NCBI RefSeq assembly: GCF_000003815.2
Contig: NC_049985.1
Location: 17,862,435-17,926,434, forward strand
DNA from: Branchiostoma floridae
Lineage: Eukaryota > Chordata > Leptocardii > Amphioxiformes > Branchiostomatidae
DNA length: 64,000 nucleotides
Reading direction: 5' to 3'
Shown: piece after piece, positions 12,201 through 23,700 of the stretch
How the letters are laid out: each line of letters opens with the position of its first letter
Numbering within the stretch: the stretch's first letter is position 1
Program-made: the position numbers and the translations under genes
Notes under the pieces: generated by a model
The model's database searches: none
Seen by the model: only the letters and a program-made list of their open reading frames with translations
Told to the model about the DNA's origin: nothing

Positions 12201-14196
12201 TTGAATGTATCTCTCAACTTTTTTCTGACATACTGATAATTTAATCAGTATTGATTGATTTAAGTAACCTGATCCATTTATACTGTCAGGAAAGTATTTT
12301 AGAATTATGTCAATAACTCATCCCCTCATGAAAATGCCCACCTGTTCAGGTGGAAGTGGAGGCAGCATGTTGAAGGCTTCCTTTAAGTCGCCTGGTCGGT
12401 CTGCAGCCACTCTGGAGGGAGATGAAAAGAATATTTAGAAACTCAATGTAAACATGTTATGGTGCATATTAGTTATTGACAGTAACCTTCTTCACTTACA
12501 CCAGTGTTACACAGAGGCATCTGTCAGACTGCCATTAAGACAGGAAACTCTGTACAAGCAGGTCTATCCATCAAGACATGGGGAACAACAGACAATAAAC
12601 CAGATAGATAATTTTCTTTACGTAAAGCTTAAGTTGCATCTTTATTTAACATATTATGTCATTATTTATCAATTTATTAATTCCGTTGTAACGCATCTGC
12701 TAGGGGTGGCTTCATCTGTGTTTTTTGTAATGTCTGTATGATTTGTTTATCTTAATGGAAAATGAATGTCATTGAATATTCAATAAAAAAAATTTAAAAG
12801 ACAAACAAACAAAAAACAGATAGTGAGCTAGCAGAGACCGACCACCACACATAACGACGACAAACAGTGAGTGGATCAACTTAATCTGTCTGGATATGCA
12901 GCTCTGATGTACTCCTCAGTACAAACCTGGGCCGGGTTTTCCGAGTATGCAATATACAAGCCAGGGTTGGACAAGTCCACTAGCCCTGTTGTCCAGGGCA
13001 AGTGAAAGTGCTGTTCGGGCAAGTGCATATCCTACCCCACTTGCCCGATTGGACAAGTAAGATTTTTCCATTGACTCAGAGTGCAATTTTGATATACTTG
13101 TTACTTTTTACTGTCATGACATCAAGCAATGGTCTACAGAGAATTCCATTGCTGGAAGTGAAAATGCATATACTAAGTATTAGTAGTAACATTTGAATGA
13201 CATGTGACATTTGAATTTTTGGCAAATGAAACATTTGTTCGGGCAAGTAAATTTCCTATGTGCTTGCCTGATAGGACAAGTGAATTTTAGAAAACTTGTC
13301 CAACCCTGCAAGCAAAAAATAGCAGTTCACCTCTCCCTCTCGATGGCGACCCATCCGTGTCGTCCGCGGGACCCGTCAGACGGGCGGCGGTACTTCTCTT
13401 TCACATCTACCGGCAGGTCAAAGAACCGGTCCGACACTTCGAACAACTCGTCCACCTGTGGGCACATTAAACAATAGACTGTCAGCTGCAGCATCTGTCC
13501 TTCTGAATCAAAATATTAATCAGCATCATGACGGGCAGCTTGTCCGGACCAGGTCCACTCTTTCTTTCCAGACCATTGAACGGAGCCCCCAAACCTTCTT
13601 ATGTTAATACCAAAACTAAATTGTACAAATTTTTGACTGACCTTTACTAATGTCGTATGTTGTGTCTACATAAGGATGTCACAAATATAGAAGTGGTGAC
13701 TTATAATCATAGTTTTAACATTGCTTCAGAATGTCTTCTACCGACACAGGTGTTTGTGTTCCTGGTAAAATGGAGAAAGCTGGGCTGGAGTAAGTGACCT
13801 TCCAGTTTCATACGAGAATAATTGGTACTTCCTTTGCTGAGACGTTTGCTGAACATTTTACATAGATATACATAGAGTGAGAGGGAGAGAGAGAGAGAAG
13901 ATAATAACTTTTTGATATCAAGAAAGTTCCTTGGCTCAAAACATCTTTTTCAATCTGCAAAAAAAATTCTTGTTTGATGCCATTATTTCGAATCCTTTAT
14001 GTATCTTTTTATGTACACATTTCTTCCTCACCTCCTGTTGGCTGATGCCCACATGAGTCAGGTATGCGAACCCCACAGTGGACAGTGTGTGAGTCAGGCT
14101 CTGCGCTAAGGTGGCCAGCTCCGCTCTACTGGCTCCCTCCTGAGGCTGGGACAGCCCGTACGCTGAGAAGTCGATAATAGGGACCTCCTCAACCAT
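9222..14196 (-). CDS. 2-oxoglutarate/Fe(II)-dependent dioxygenase, IPNS-like family
   Basis: Eight coding exons on the minus strand: 14032-14196, 13331-13455, 12342-12411, 11841-11954, 10955-11137, 10018-10128, 9755-9807 and 9222-9378. All junctions are GT-AG and in phase, giving 325 residues, a normal length for this family. The N terminus (MVEEVPIIDFSAYG) is the typical DIOX_N start. The Fe(II) ligands are His201 and Asp203 (GEHTDYGSITLLWQD) and His258 (PHRVVLP). Arg273-x-Ser275 (RRSIPFF) should bind 2-oxoglutarate. GTVVVNIGDMMQCWS is the conserved core strand. The enzyme should be cytosolic and oxidise a small molecule, but the substrate cannot be read from sequence. A possible 5' UTR exon ends at 15696 (GAG|gtgagt on the minus strand). 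Exons 1, 4, 5, 6 and 8 all have partial tandem copies next to them. Confidence 0.93.
9425..9602 (-). pseudogene. Two decayed copies of the dioxygenase exon 8 acceptor end
   Basis: Upstream of exon 8 on the minus strand, the acceptor plus the first 40-50 coding bases are repeated twice (about 9432-9478 and 9552-9597). They read SIPFFAHPDDNALL and SIPFF-like peptides after their own AG. The copies have diverged and the second is frame-broken. Confidence 0.75.
10130..10885. repeat. Minisatellite seeded with exon 6 acceptor copies
   Basis: Directly upstream (minus sense) of dioxygenase exon 6. Short units such as CAGGTGAGAACA and CAGGTAACA fill about 750 bp. Three times (about 10288-10332, 10455-10502 and 10675-10722) the array includes a copy of the exon 6 acceptor and its first codons (IETLTHQWV), followed by the non-exonic phrase HLSMSHL. 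On the plus strand each CAGGTGAG unit looks like a splice-donor consensus, but the gene is on the minus strand. Confidence 0.85.
10911..10970 (-). repeat. 20-bp triplication of the exon 5 donor
   Basis: On the minus strand, CACCTGGGCTGGAG followed by GTAAGG or GTACTT occurs three times head to tail. The last bases of exon 5 and its 5' splice site are therefore present in three near-identical copies. Using the second or third donor would add 20 or 40 bases and shift the frame. The first donor (exon edge 10955) keeps phase with exon 6. Confidence 0.85.
11215..11480 (-). mobile_element. tRNA-derived SINE
   Basis: On the minus strand, GGCCTAGTGGGTAGAGTG (A-box-like) is followed by GGTCGTGAGTTCGATCCC (B-box-like), then a non-tRNA body running to about 11215. 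It lies in the intron between exons 4 and 5 of the dioxygenase gene. Confidence 0.7.
11660..11760 (-). pseudogene. Degenerate copy of the dioxygenase exon 4 donor end
   Basis: GTTCTCATGTGTTTGTGTCG and the following ACTTACAGGAACATTCAGTTC parallel GTTCTCGTGTGTTTGTGTCT and ACTTACGGGAACATCCAGTCC at 11812-11852, the 3' end and donor of exon 4. The copy lies in the downstream intron, has diverged at many sites and lacks most of the exon. Confidence 0.75.
12962..13308. mobile_element. MITE with CAGGGTTGGACAAGT termini
   Basis: Perfect 15-bp terminal inverted repeats CAGGGTTGGACAAGT and ACTTGTCCAACCCTG, flanked on both sides by CAAGC (12957-12961 and 13309-13313), a 5-bp target duplication. GGGCAAGT words repeat near both ends. 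The 347-bp element has no transposase and lies in the intron between exons 2 and 3 of the dioxygenase gene. The CAGGG end is hAT-like, but hAT elements make 8-bp duplications, so the class is uncertain. Confidence 0.85.
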
Positions 14197-14870
14197 CCTG
14201 GTACTATCTGGGTTAGGGAGACAGAGTTTGTTTGTTTGTTGTTTGTTTGTGTGTGCGCTAAGGTGGCCAGCTGGGCTCTACTGGCTCCGTGGGGCTGGGA
14301 CAGCCCGTACGCTGAGAAGTCGATAATCGGGACCTCCTCACACATCCTGGCACTACCTGGGTTAGGGAGACAGTCAGTTTGTTTATTTGTTTGTTTGTTT
14401 GTTGTTTGTGTGTGCACTAAGGCGACCAGCTCTACCCTACTGGCTCCGTCCTGAGGCTGGGACAGCCCGTACGCTGAGAAGTCGATAAGCAGGATTTCTT
14501 CTCCCATCCTGGCACTACCTGGGTAAGGGAGACATTTAGAGCTTGTTTGTTTGTTTGTTTGTTTGTTGTTTGTTTGTGTGTGTGCTAAGGCGGCCAGCTG
14601 GGCCCTACTGGCTCCGTCCTGTGGCTGGAACAACCCATACGCAGAGAAGTCAATAATAGGGACCTCCTCACCCATCCTGGTACTACCTGGGTTAGGCAGA
14701 CAGAGTTTGTTTGATTGTTTGTTTGTTTCTTTGTTTGTTTATGTGTGCGCTAAGGCGGCCAGCTGGGCCCTACTGGCTCCCTCCTGAGGCTGGGACAGCC
14801 CGTACGCTGAGAAGTCAATAATCGGGATTTCTTCTCCCATCCTGGCATAACCTGGGTTAGGGAGACAGAG
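14197..14870 (-). pseudogene. Tandem array of four partial copies of dioxygenase exon 1
   Basis: Four extra copies of the start of exon 1 lie upstream at about 155-bp spacing: 14255-14346, 14405-14511, 14580-14679 and 14750-14842. Each has a CCTAACCCAG- or CTACCTGG-like acceptor region, an ATG, and a peptide such as MGEEVPIIDFSAYGLFQPQD, MGEEILLIDFSAYGLSQPQD or MCEEVPIIDFSAYGLSQPHG. Each ends in a (GTTT)n tract instead of the second half of the exon. Three copies are open and in one continuous frame with each other (14106-14675), but this frame is shifted relative to the true exon 1. No donor sites are visible in the copies. Confidence 0.85.
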
Positions 14871-17210
14871 TTTGTTTGTTTGTTTAAAGATAAATGAATA
14901 TTATACTAGTGGCTGCAGAGCCTCAATCGTTCGCATGCATCATATGTTGATCATATGCAGAGCCTCATACTTGTGAAATTTGGAAGTTGCCTGAAGGTAA
15001 AATTGTTCAATTATGCAAATGAGACCTCATTTGATCAGATAATGCTAGTTACTGTAATAGTTTGTCCTTCTTTCTTAAGATATTAGACTATCAAGTTTAA
15101 CCTGCATATATACCTGCTATTTGGGTAGGGTCATGATTAAATTTGATTAACTAATATTGTCACTTGTATATCTACTATGTTCATACCATGTACTTGCAAT
15201 TAGCCCTCAGGCACGAACTTGCAAATAAACTTCAATATCATCGACGCAAATCAGGACCTCATTTTCATGATAAATGAGAATCAAATCAGATTCTGTCGTA
15301 AGGGTTAAAATCTCTTGGTGGAGGTATGGAGTCGTGGAACTCTAGTTTAATAACAGGTGTCATGAAAAAGTTCATTACGAAGACACAAACTATGAAATGC
15401 TAGAGCTCGAGTTCAGTTATAATCTAACGACAGCCTTCCTACGTCTGGTAGAGTAGCAGTTGCACAATGGTTGGTTCTACTGAACTTTGGCTGACCTTCG
15501 TCAATTCATTCGCCATCTTGTTTTTCGGTGTTGTTCTTCTGGCGAGCTGCGAACTTGTTTAAAGGACACTTGACTGATGGCTTTGCCTCACACAACGCTC
15601 CCTCACAACATCGCCGAGTTCTTACGTTATGACATGAGCAGTTCAAGCGTTTAACGTTTGACTTGAATAATGATTTAGAAAAAAAGGCGACTCACCTCCC
15701 ACAAGTTCAACGTCGGACACAGAATGGTGTACGGCCCCTCCTACAGAATGGTACGGTCCGCTGCGAGGTCAATCCAGGACAGTCCCTGAAGAGCTGGGCG
15801 TTACCGCTGGGGCCGTATTCTTACAACAAGGGAACAGTAGGAGATTTGGGAGTCCTGTACTGTGTAGGTTTGTTGTTTTGCGTTTGTTTAAGATCTAGAA
15901 AGCATGATTAACGATGGCATTCATTGTCAATGTCTGAACTGATTCATTGTTATCTCCGAGCAGAAGTAACGTAAGCATTGCAACTGGGTACTATACCGGT
16001 CGCTGCGGTGTGTGATATGTTGTTGCAGTTTTCTTGAGCGATTTTAAAACTTTACCGTTTCAGATATGTCCGTGGTAACGTTAACCTGGAACTTCAAAAA
16101 CGACCCAGCATACCTTTTCTATATCTCAGTAACGTTAGATGTCTAAAGACATACGTAGCTCCGTATATATTCCTCATCACAGTACAAGTGTGTAGACAAC
16201 AAATCTCCTAGCTCTCAGATTGCCACATAACAAGTCCCAGGAGGATTATAAACTCTTGTGAGAAGATATATATTGTCTTAATTCTCAGGCCAGCAACTGA
16301 GATTACAGACTCTCAGTGGTTTAAGGCCTGAGAATAAGCCTTCTCACATTAGTATAGGACGCATGTGCGGCGACAGGAATTTTAGTAAATATGTCATAGG
16401 GTAAGGCACACAAAAAGTAAACAAACCCGTCTGGACATTGTTATGCAAATCGAAACAATGATCAAGACAAGGACTGTTTACTTTTTGTGAAGGCTTGTTA
16501 ACGTAACATGCTCTCTGTAGTTTATGGCCTGAGAATTAGTACCTATCTTTTTACAGAGTTTATATATGAAACTCCTGGGACTATGTATGATGTGGACATC
16601 TGAGAGAAGATTTGTTGTCTGCTCATTTGTACTGTGATACATTTTGTTCTCTACAATAATGGGGAGGGCATGGCATGGCAATGACAATGGAATGGTCCAG
16701 GTCAGGGTTCAAGGCCAGAATAGGAAGCCGGTGTGTGCTTTGAAGGGAAATATTGTTTTCGCTCTGAGAGTTTCTACTTCTTCTTCTGGAGACAAATCTT
16801 CTCAATTATCGGATAAGAGGGCTGTTACTATGGTTACTGGGTTAGTGAAAAGGGCGGAGAATGGTCTAGTCTGATTAGATTAGAGGATGAAACACCAGTA
16901 AACTGCTTGCAGTTCGATTGCTTTCTGACAGGGGGCATGGCCACAAACGTACTGAAAAGGTCATACCATTTTGTCCCCATCCTAACTGGCTAATCGCTTG
17001 ACATATTGGGTTAGTTTAGAAAACAGTAATAACAAGATGTTAACTGCGCAATATTTAAGGGTAACAATAGCTTTGAAAAAAAAAACAATAATCATTTGTT
17101 AACTGCTCAACATTTTAGGGTCACTATATTTTGGAAAATATAACAATGATAATGATACTGTAAACTGCTCATGTATGAAATAAGACACACAAAAAAACAG
17201 CCCAACGTTC
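14871..17210. other. Intergenic region between divergent dioxygenase and decarboxylase genes
   Basis: No protein gene is supported. The minus-strand donor GTGGGAG|gtgagtcgcc (exon edge 15696) is a candidate 5' UTR exon of the dioxygenase. The rest holds a MITE (16233-16582) and AT-rich sequence. Promoters of both divergent genes should lie within this stretch, but none can be pinpointed. Confidence 0.4.
16233..16582. mobile_element. MITE with about 60-bp terminal inverted repeats
   Basis: The left end AGTCCCAGGAGGATTATAAA continues through ATTCTCAGGCC. The right end has GGCCTGAGAAT and finishes TATATGAAACTCCTGGGACT. Inner paired segments (CTCAGGCC/GGCCTGAG, AAAAAGTAAACA/TGTTTACTTTTT) suggest nesting or multiple foldbacks. 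It is non-coding. Confidence 0.75.
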
Positions 17211-17214
17211 ATTT

Positions 17215-17458
17215 ACACAGCCTGCAGAAAGAAACAAACTGTTGCCATGTCGTCAGCAAGAAAGAGTCAGAACCTCCATCAGAAGTTAATAAACTCCAGA
17301 GGATGGACACATACTGTAAGGGACAATACCGAGCCAAAGTTTCTTTGATACAGCCTGCAGAACAAATTCAAAGCGAAACACAGAAGCAGTAATTTCCGAA
17401 CACTAACTCATCCCAGAGTTTGACACATAAGAGACAATATTCAATGGCATAAATATGC

Positions 17459-17489
<31 letters not shown>

Positions 17490-19040
17490 CTAACCAGCCC
17501 AGTTCCTTTACGCAGCCTACAGAAAGAAACTGTCGCCCTGTCGTCATGTTGACGGCAGAAAATTGGCATAAGCAGACAACATCATCCAAAGTGCACAATA
17601 CTTTGGGAAATAGTTATACAACAGCTAACCAGCTGAATATACCTTTACACAGCCTACAGGACGTATTCAAAGCGAAACAAACTGTCGCCATGTCGTCAGC
17701 AGAAAAGCGGGAACTCCCATCAGAAGACGACCTCATGACAGCTTGATATTTTATTGCCAATACTATTTTGTAATACAACGTTACTGTTCTATAAAAACTA
17801 ACGAGTCCATTTCCCATCACACAGCCTGCAGAAAGAAACCCTCGCCATGTCGTCGGCAGAAAAGTCAGAACTCCCGTCAGAAGACGAGCTCGTCCAGAAG
17901 CTTGCCGCGCTGCAGCTGGTGTCATCCCGGCTGGACGTGCCGCCGGACGTGCGGGAGGAATGGACCCGCGTTGTTTCTTTTTTTTTTAATCGATTCTAAA
18001 ACTAAAAACTAATTACCTTAATTTTTCCCTTACACAGATTGCAGAAAGAAACCCTCACAATGTCGTCAGCAGAAAAGTCCGAACTCCCGTCAGAAGACGA
18101 CCTCATGACAGCTTGACATTTTGTTGCCAATGCTTTGTTAAATACAACGTTACTGTTCTATAAAAACTAACGAGTCCATTTCCCGTCACACAGCCTGCAG
18201 AAACTGTCGCCATGTCGTCAGCAGAAAATTCAAAACTCCCGTCAGAAGACGAGCTGATCCAGAAGCTTGCCGCGTTGCAGCTTGTGTCGTCACGGCTGGA
18301 CGTGTCGCCCGAGGTGCGGGAGGACTGGACCCGCGTTGTTTTTTTAATCGATTCTAAAAACTAATTAGCTTAATTTCCTAATTATACAGCCTGCAGAAAG
18401 ATACCCTCACCATGTCGTCAGCAGAAAAGTCAGAACTCCCGTCAGAAGACGATCTGATCCAGAAGCTTGCCGCGCTGCAGCTGGTGTCGTCACGGCTGGA
18501 CGTGTCGCCCGAGGTGCGGGAGGACTGGACCCGCGTTGTTTTGTTTTTTAATCGATTCTAAAAACTAATTAGCTTAATTTCCTAATTACACAGCCTGCAG
18601 AAAGAAAGCCTCACAATGTCGTCAGCAGAAAAGTCGGAACTCCCATATCAGAAGACGACCTCATGACAGCTTGACATTTTATTGCCAATACTTTGTAATA
18701 CAACGTTACTGTTCTATAAAAACTAACGAGGTCGTTTTCCCTTACACAGCCTGAGAAACTGTCAGCAGAAAAGTCAGAGCTGCCATCAGAACACGAGCTC
18801 ATGATCACAACAGCTTGACATTTTATTGACAAAACTTTGGAGTTTATAAAAAGTAACGAGCCCGTTTCCTCTTACACAGGCAGCAGAAAGAAACCCTCGA
18901 CATGTCGCAAGCAGAAAAGTCAGCATATCGTCAGCAGAGCTGCCATCACAAGGTGACCTAATGACAGCTTGATATTTTTTTTTTACTTTGTCTTTTAAAG
19001 ACTAACGAGCCCATTTTCTTCTGACACAGCCTGCAGAAAC
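17215..19040 (+). pseudogene. Array of at least nine partial copies of decarboxylase exon 1
   Basis: Upstream of the used first exon, roughly every 150-220 bp, lies an acceptor (CAGCCTGCAG), a short leader and an ATG opening MSSAEKSELPSED. Recognisable copies sit near 17220, 17520, 17690, 17847, 18059, 18211, 18412, 18616, 18760 and 18903. Three (17847, 18211, 18412) extend to about residue 41 (DWTR) and then jump to intron-like GTTGTTTTTTTAATCGATTC, having lost the second half of the exon and the donor. The others stop after about 18 codons with LMTA-stop. Some are degenerate. The array units resemble internally deleted copies of exon 1 plus its downstream intron edge. Confidence 0.9.
17461..17490. 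repeat. Poly(A) tract
   Basis: An almost pure run of about 29 A residues inside the exon-1 array. It may be a retroposition tail or simple slippage. Confidence 0.85.
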
Positions 19041-19047
19041 TGTCGCC

Positions 19048-20700
19048 ATGTCGTCAGCAGAAAAGTCAGAACTCCCGTCAGAAGACGAGCTGATCCAGAA
19101 GCTTGCCGCGCTGCAGCTGGTGTCGTCACGGCTGGACGTGCCGCCGGAGGTACGGGAGGACTGGACCCGGAAGGCGCAGCAGCGAGCGAGCGCGTACCTG
19201 GAGCAGCTGCCCGGCAGCAAGGTGCTAACTGCTGCTGATGAGGCTGAGATGGAGGAGGCTGCCAGAGCAGTCCTACCCATCAGCGAGGAGCCCGTGAGCT
19301 TCGGTACATTGTTGTTGTTTTTTAAATTGATTCCAACATGTAGGAAAATAAAGTGTTTTGTACTCAAGCTACATGCTTTAATTTTTTTTAAGTAATGGGG
19401 CTTTTTGTCCTCTTCCATGTCTAAAAATCAAGCCAAACCGGCAAGTTGTGTAGTCTAGCTTATTGAGCACTATCTTTCTGAATTTGTCTCTTCTTGCAAT
19501 AAGAGTCAATGACTAGTCACTGTCCTTGCCACATGTATGTTTCTCCTATGTCTCTACCGCGTGTATGTTTGTCAACATGTCATATGTACTTGCAGTTAGC
19601 CATTGGGCACGACTTTTAATGTAACGCACCACTGGACAGGATATACATGTAACGTTACAACATTATACTAAATTTGTCTGTTCTTGCATTATAACTTAGT
19701 ATTACATAGAGGCCAAAGCTGTACTTCTACTTTCCAAAATACACACTCTTCATCCTCAGTTACCATCATGAGTATTGCATCCATGTACCCCACCCCACTG
19801 TTGTATTCTAGACGCAGCCTTGGAGAGTTTCTGCAGTTCCGTAGGAGACCACATGCTGATGCGGGAGGGACATCCGGGGTACTTCGCCTACGTGCCGGGC
19901 AACAGTTTGTATCCCTCCGCCATCGGCGACTTCTTAGCTGCAGCTTTCAACCCGTACGCCTGTAAGTAGCCATAACTTCAATACTAAATATGTCTGTGGA
20001 CAGTTTAATCAATGGTAAATCAGTAGATAAAAAGTTCTGTATGCATAACCAGTACATAATACTTAAACGAGGATCGATGATTAAATAGAGTAGTGAAACA
20101 ATAATTATTTTTCTCCAGCTCCTTGACATGATACTCCAACCAAGGATGAAAGCATCTTGCTGCAACCTTAGAAGATGCTTCTAACATACTTCTATTCTGA
20201 CGATATTATGAAATGTCAAAATGATTGATATGAATACATGATGCATGATAAGAAGAAAGACTAAAGTGGAAAACGTTGAGAGAAGTCAGTTTGAAACAAG
20301 AAAGGTAGATTTCATAATCAGCACCATGGACAGGGAAGGGCTATACACCCGGGCCATGTTACATCACAATGTGGCTAACAGTACAATCATTATGGATTCC
20401 AAGCTTTCAGTTTCGTGTATAGTTACATTAAGATGGATGGTTCTATTCTGGCCATACCAATTTAATTTCTTTGTTCTCAGATTTTTAAAAGTGAAAATAC
20501 AGCAAGAGAACATCATAATGCAGGAGGGTAGGGAGGAAAACTTAGATATGACTGTATTCACCCCATAAAATTGAGTGCGCCAAGGCACAAACCTAGTTCT
20601 CAGGCTATATTGTCATTATGTTTTTCCAGTTAAGGGTTTCTTTGAAATTTTTTTCAAAATCTGAGAACCAACAAATTAAATCATTGACGATGGATGTCTC

Positions 20701-20748
<48 letters not shown>

Positions 20749-23700
20749 CTGAAAGTTGAGTCGTCACGGTTGTGTTTCGGCAGTGGTGAACTACGCCTGT
20801 CCCGCGGCAGTCGAGATGCAGCATTCCCTCATCCGCTGGGTGGCGCGCCTCTTCGGCTACCCAGAATCCTGCGCGGGAAACCTGACGTCAGGCGGGACGG
20901 TGGGCAATCTCATCGCCATGGCAACTGCAAGAGATGAAAAGAAACTACAGGCAAAAGATTACCACAGGTTTGCAGATTTTCATGATGACATTATCCCTTG
21001 CCTCATGCAATTGCTTTGCATTCAGATTGAAAGCTCATAATAATGGCTTTTCTGAACAATTTCTATAGTTTTGGCAATATTTTGATTACATAACTGCTGC
21101 TTGGTAATGCCAAGTAAGTAGCTAGAGTGTTTGCTTTGCATTTTGAAGGTTGATCCGTGGCAGAGTCATACCAAAGACTTAAGAAATGGTACATGTACAT
21201 GCTGCTTTCTCTGCTTAGTATACGGGGAAGAGTATGGCAGTTGAGCAATTGTGTGGCCCAGGGCGTTTTGCTAGCTATAATAATTATTGTTGTTGCTTGT
21301 TTTATTTTCCAGTTGCGTGGTGTACTTGAGTGAGCTGACGCATGACGGGATTGAGAAGGTATGCCATGGTTCCATGTCCCTGAGCACCTCTTATTTCTGC
21401 CATCTTGTATCTTTTAATTGCACTAAATACGCATGAAATGACCCTGTGGCTCAACTGGTAGCAGTAGAGCTCCTTTTTCCAATTGGCTGGTAAGTGGGGA
21501 ACCCTGGTTCAATCCTTGGAAGGGTGTCTCCGTTGGGGCTGCACCCATCTTTCGAAAGGCACGTAAGATGCATATGGGGCTCTTGAACAAGTTAAGGAGG
21601 GGGGTGCTAGCAACGCTCCCAGTAAAAACCTACCCTGCTACTGAAACAGCAAGGAAACCTGCTGCCCTATGTGTTCCTAGGCACTACAATGTAAACAATA
21701 ACAATAACAACAACAATTATTGACTCATCTGTCGTTTATTTTTTCCTGCCGTAGGTTCTGCACACGATCGGGATGGGAGAAGCCGTCATCCGTAAAATCC
21801 CCGTCACCGAGCGGTTCGGGATGGACCCGGAGAAACTGGCAGAGGCCGTAGAGAAGGACACACAGGTACGTGTTTACTTTGCCTTCCTTCACCTCACAAA
21901 ACGCACCTGGCCTTTTCATCTTCTTATCTTTCTTTCCGTCCATCCCATGTCTACAGGAGGGTCTGATCCCGTTTGTATTCCAACGTCTTTTATCTCTTAA
22001 TCTTTCCTTCCTTCCATCCAATACCTACAGAAAAGGTTGATCCCATTTGTGGTCCTACATCTTTCATCTTCCTAATCCTAATCTTTCCTTCCCTCCTTCC
22101 TATGCCTGTAGGATGGGTTAATCCCGTTTGTGGTCCAACATCTGTGATCCTTTCTCCTTCATCTTCCTAATCTTTCATTGCATCCATCCCATGTCTGCAG
22201 GAGAGGCTGATCAAGTTTCTGGTCCAACATCTGTGATCCTTTCTCTTTCATGTTCCTTACATTTCCTTCCATCCATTCATCACATGTCTAGGCTGTTTGT
22301 GGTCCAATGGTTGTGAACCTAGCCTAAAATCTCTTTCATCTTCCTAATCTTTCCTTCCCTCCATCACTCCACACAGGAAGGATTGATCCCGTTTGCGATC
22401 GCCGCCACCACCGGCACGACCGACGTGGGCTCAGTGGACCCGATAGACGAGCTGGCGGATGTAGCTGAGAGGCACGGCGTGTGGCTGCACGTGGACGCCT
22501 GCTACGGCGGCTTCTTCGTGCTATGCGACTCCGTAAAACACCTGTTCAAGGGGGTGGAGAGGGCCGACTCCTTCACATGCGACCCACATAAAGGTGAGTA
22601 CGCCTCTGGTCATAAATGTATATGTCGTAGAATTGTCTAACCATCGCAAACTGATCATACTCTTTGCACTTCCATGCAAGTGTTGTGCAAAAAAGTGTGC
22701 AAAATTCTGCTGCCTTGTTATGGAAAAGGTTGTCTTAGATCATTGTCGTCATCGGTGGTTGTTTTCTCTCAGACAAAATTCTCCAACTTGGAAAAAAAAC
22801 TGTAGCCACACTTAGCTAAGAGTGCGTATTATGACAAGATTGAAGATGAGACTAGTAGAAAAAGCTTAGACCTAAAGAACAAAACCGAAAACGTACACAA
22901 AGTAACGTAGATCAATACGTTAGTAAGCATGTTTGTACCCCCGCCATGTGCAGGGCTGTTCGTCCCGTTCGGAGCGGGGCTGGTGCGGGACTGAAGGGTT
23001 AGGGTTAGAGTTTACCCATGTTTGTACCCACGCCATGTGCAGGCCTGTTTGTCCCGTTCGGAGCGGGGCTGGTGCTGGTGCGGAACTGGCAGCAGCTGCT
23101 GACGTCCAACAGACGGAATCCAGTCAGCACGCTCCAGGACAGGCCCAGCTTCTCCCGCCACCTCAACCCTGAGGACCTCACCTTCGAGCAGAGCACACAC
23201 TTCCGGTGAGTTCCACACTTCTAGTGAGTTCCACACACACAGCACACACTTCCGGTAGGTTCCAGAGTTCTTGTGAGTTCCACACTTCCTGTGAGTTCCA
23301 CACTTCCGGTAAGTTCCACACTTCTTGTGAGTTCCACATTTCTTGTGAGTTCCACACTTCTTGTGAGTTCCACACTTCCAGTGAGTTCCACACTTCCGGT
23401 GAGTTCCACACTTCCAGTGAGTTCCACACTTCTGTTGAGTGTCACCTTCAAACTGAGCACACCCTTTCGGTGAGTTAAACACACCTGAGTTTATGGCTTG
23501 GTATCTCCAGGAAAATCATCCATCTTGGCGGGGTGTGGCGGTGGCGGGCGGTACCAACTTCCCACCACCTTTGACCCATTGCCTACATCACGGAACTGTA
23601 AGGTCATGTGACCTGAACTATAGGACTAGTCATGCTGAGGAAGGCCAGGGCCGCGGTCAATGTGTTTACTCCTTGTGTTTTATGCATTTCAACGTTTGGA

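Noticed and set aside
15663-15911. 82-codon ORF as a gene
   Set aside because: No domain and it overlaps the likely 5' UTR exon of the dioxygenase on the other strand.
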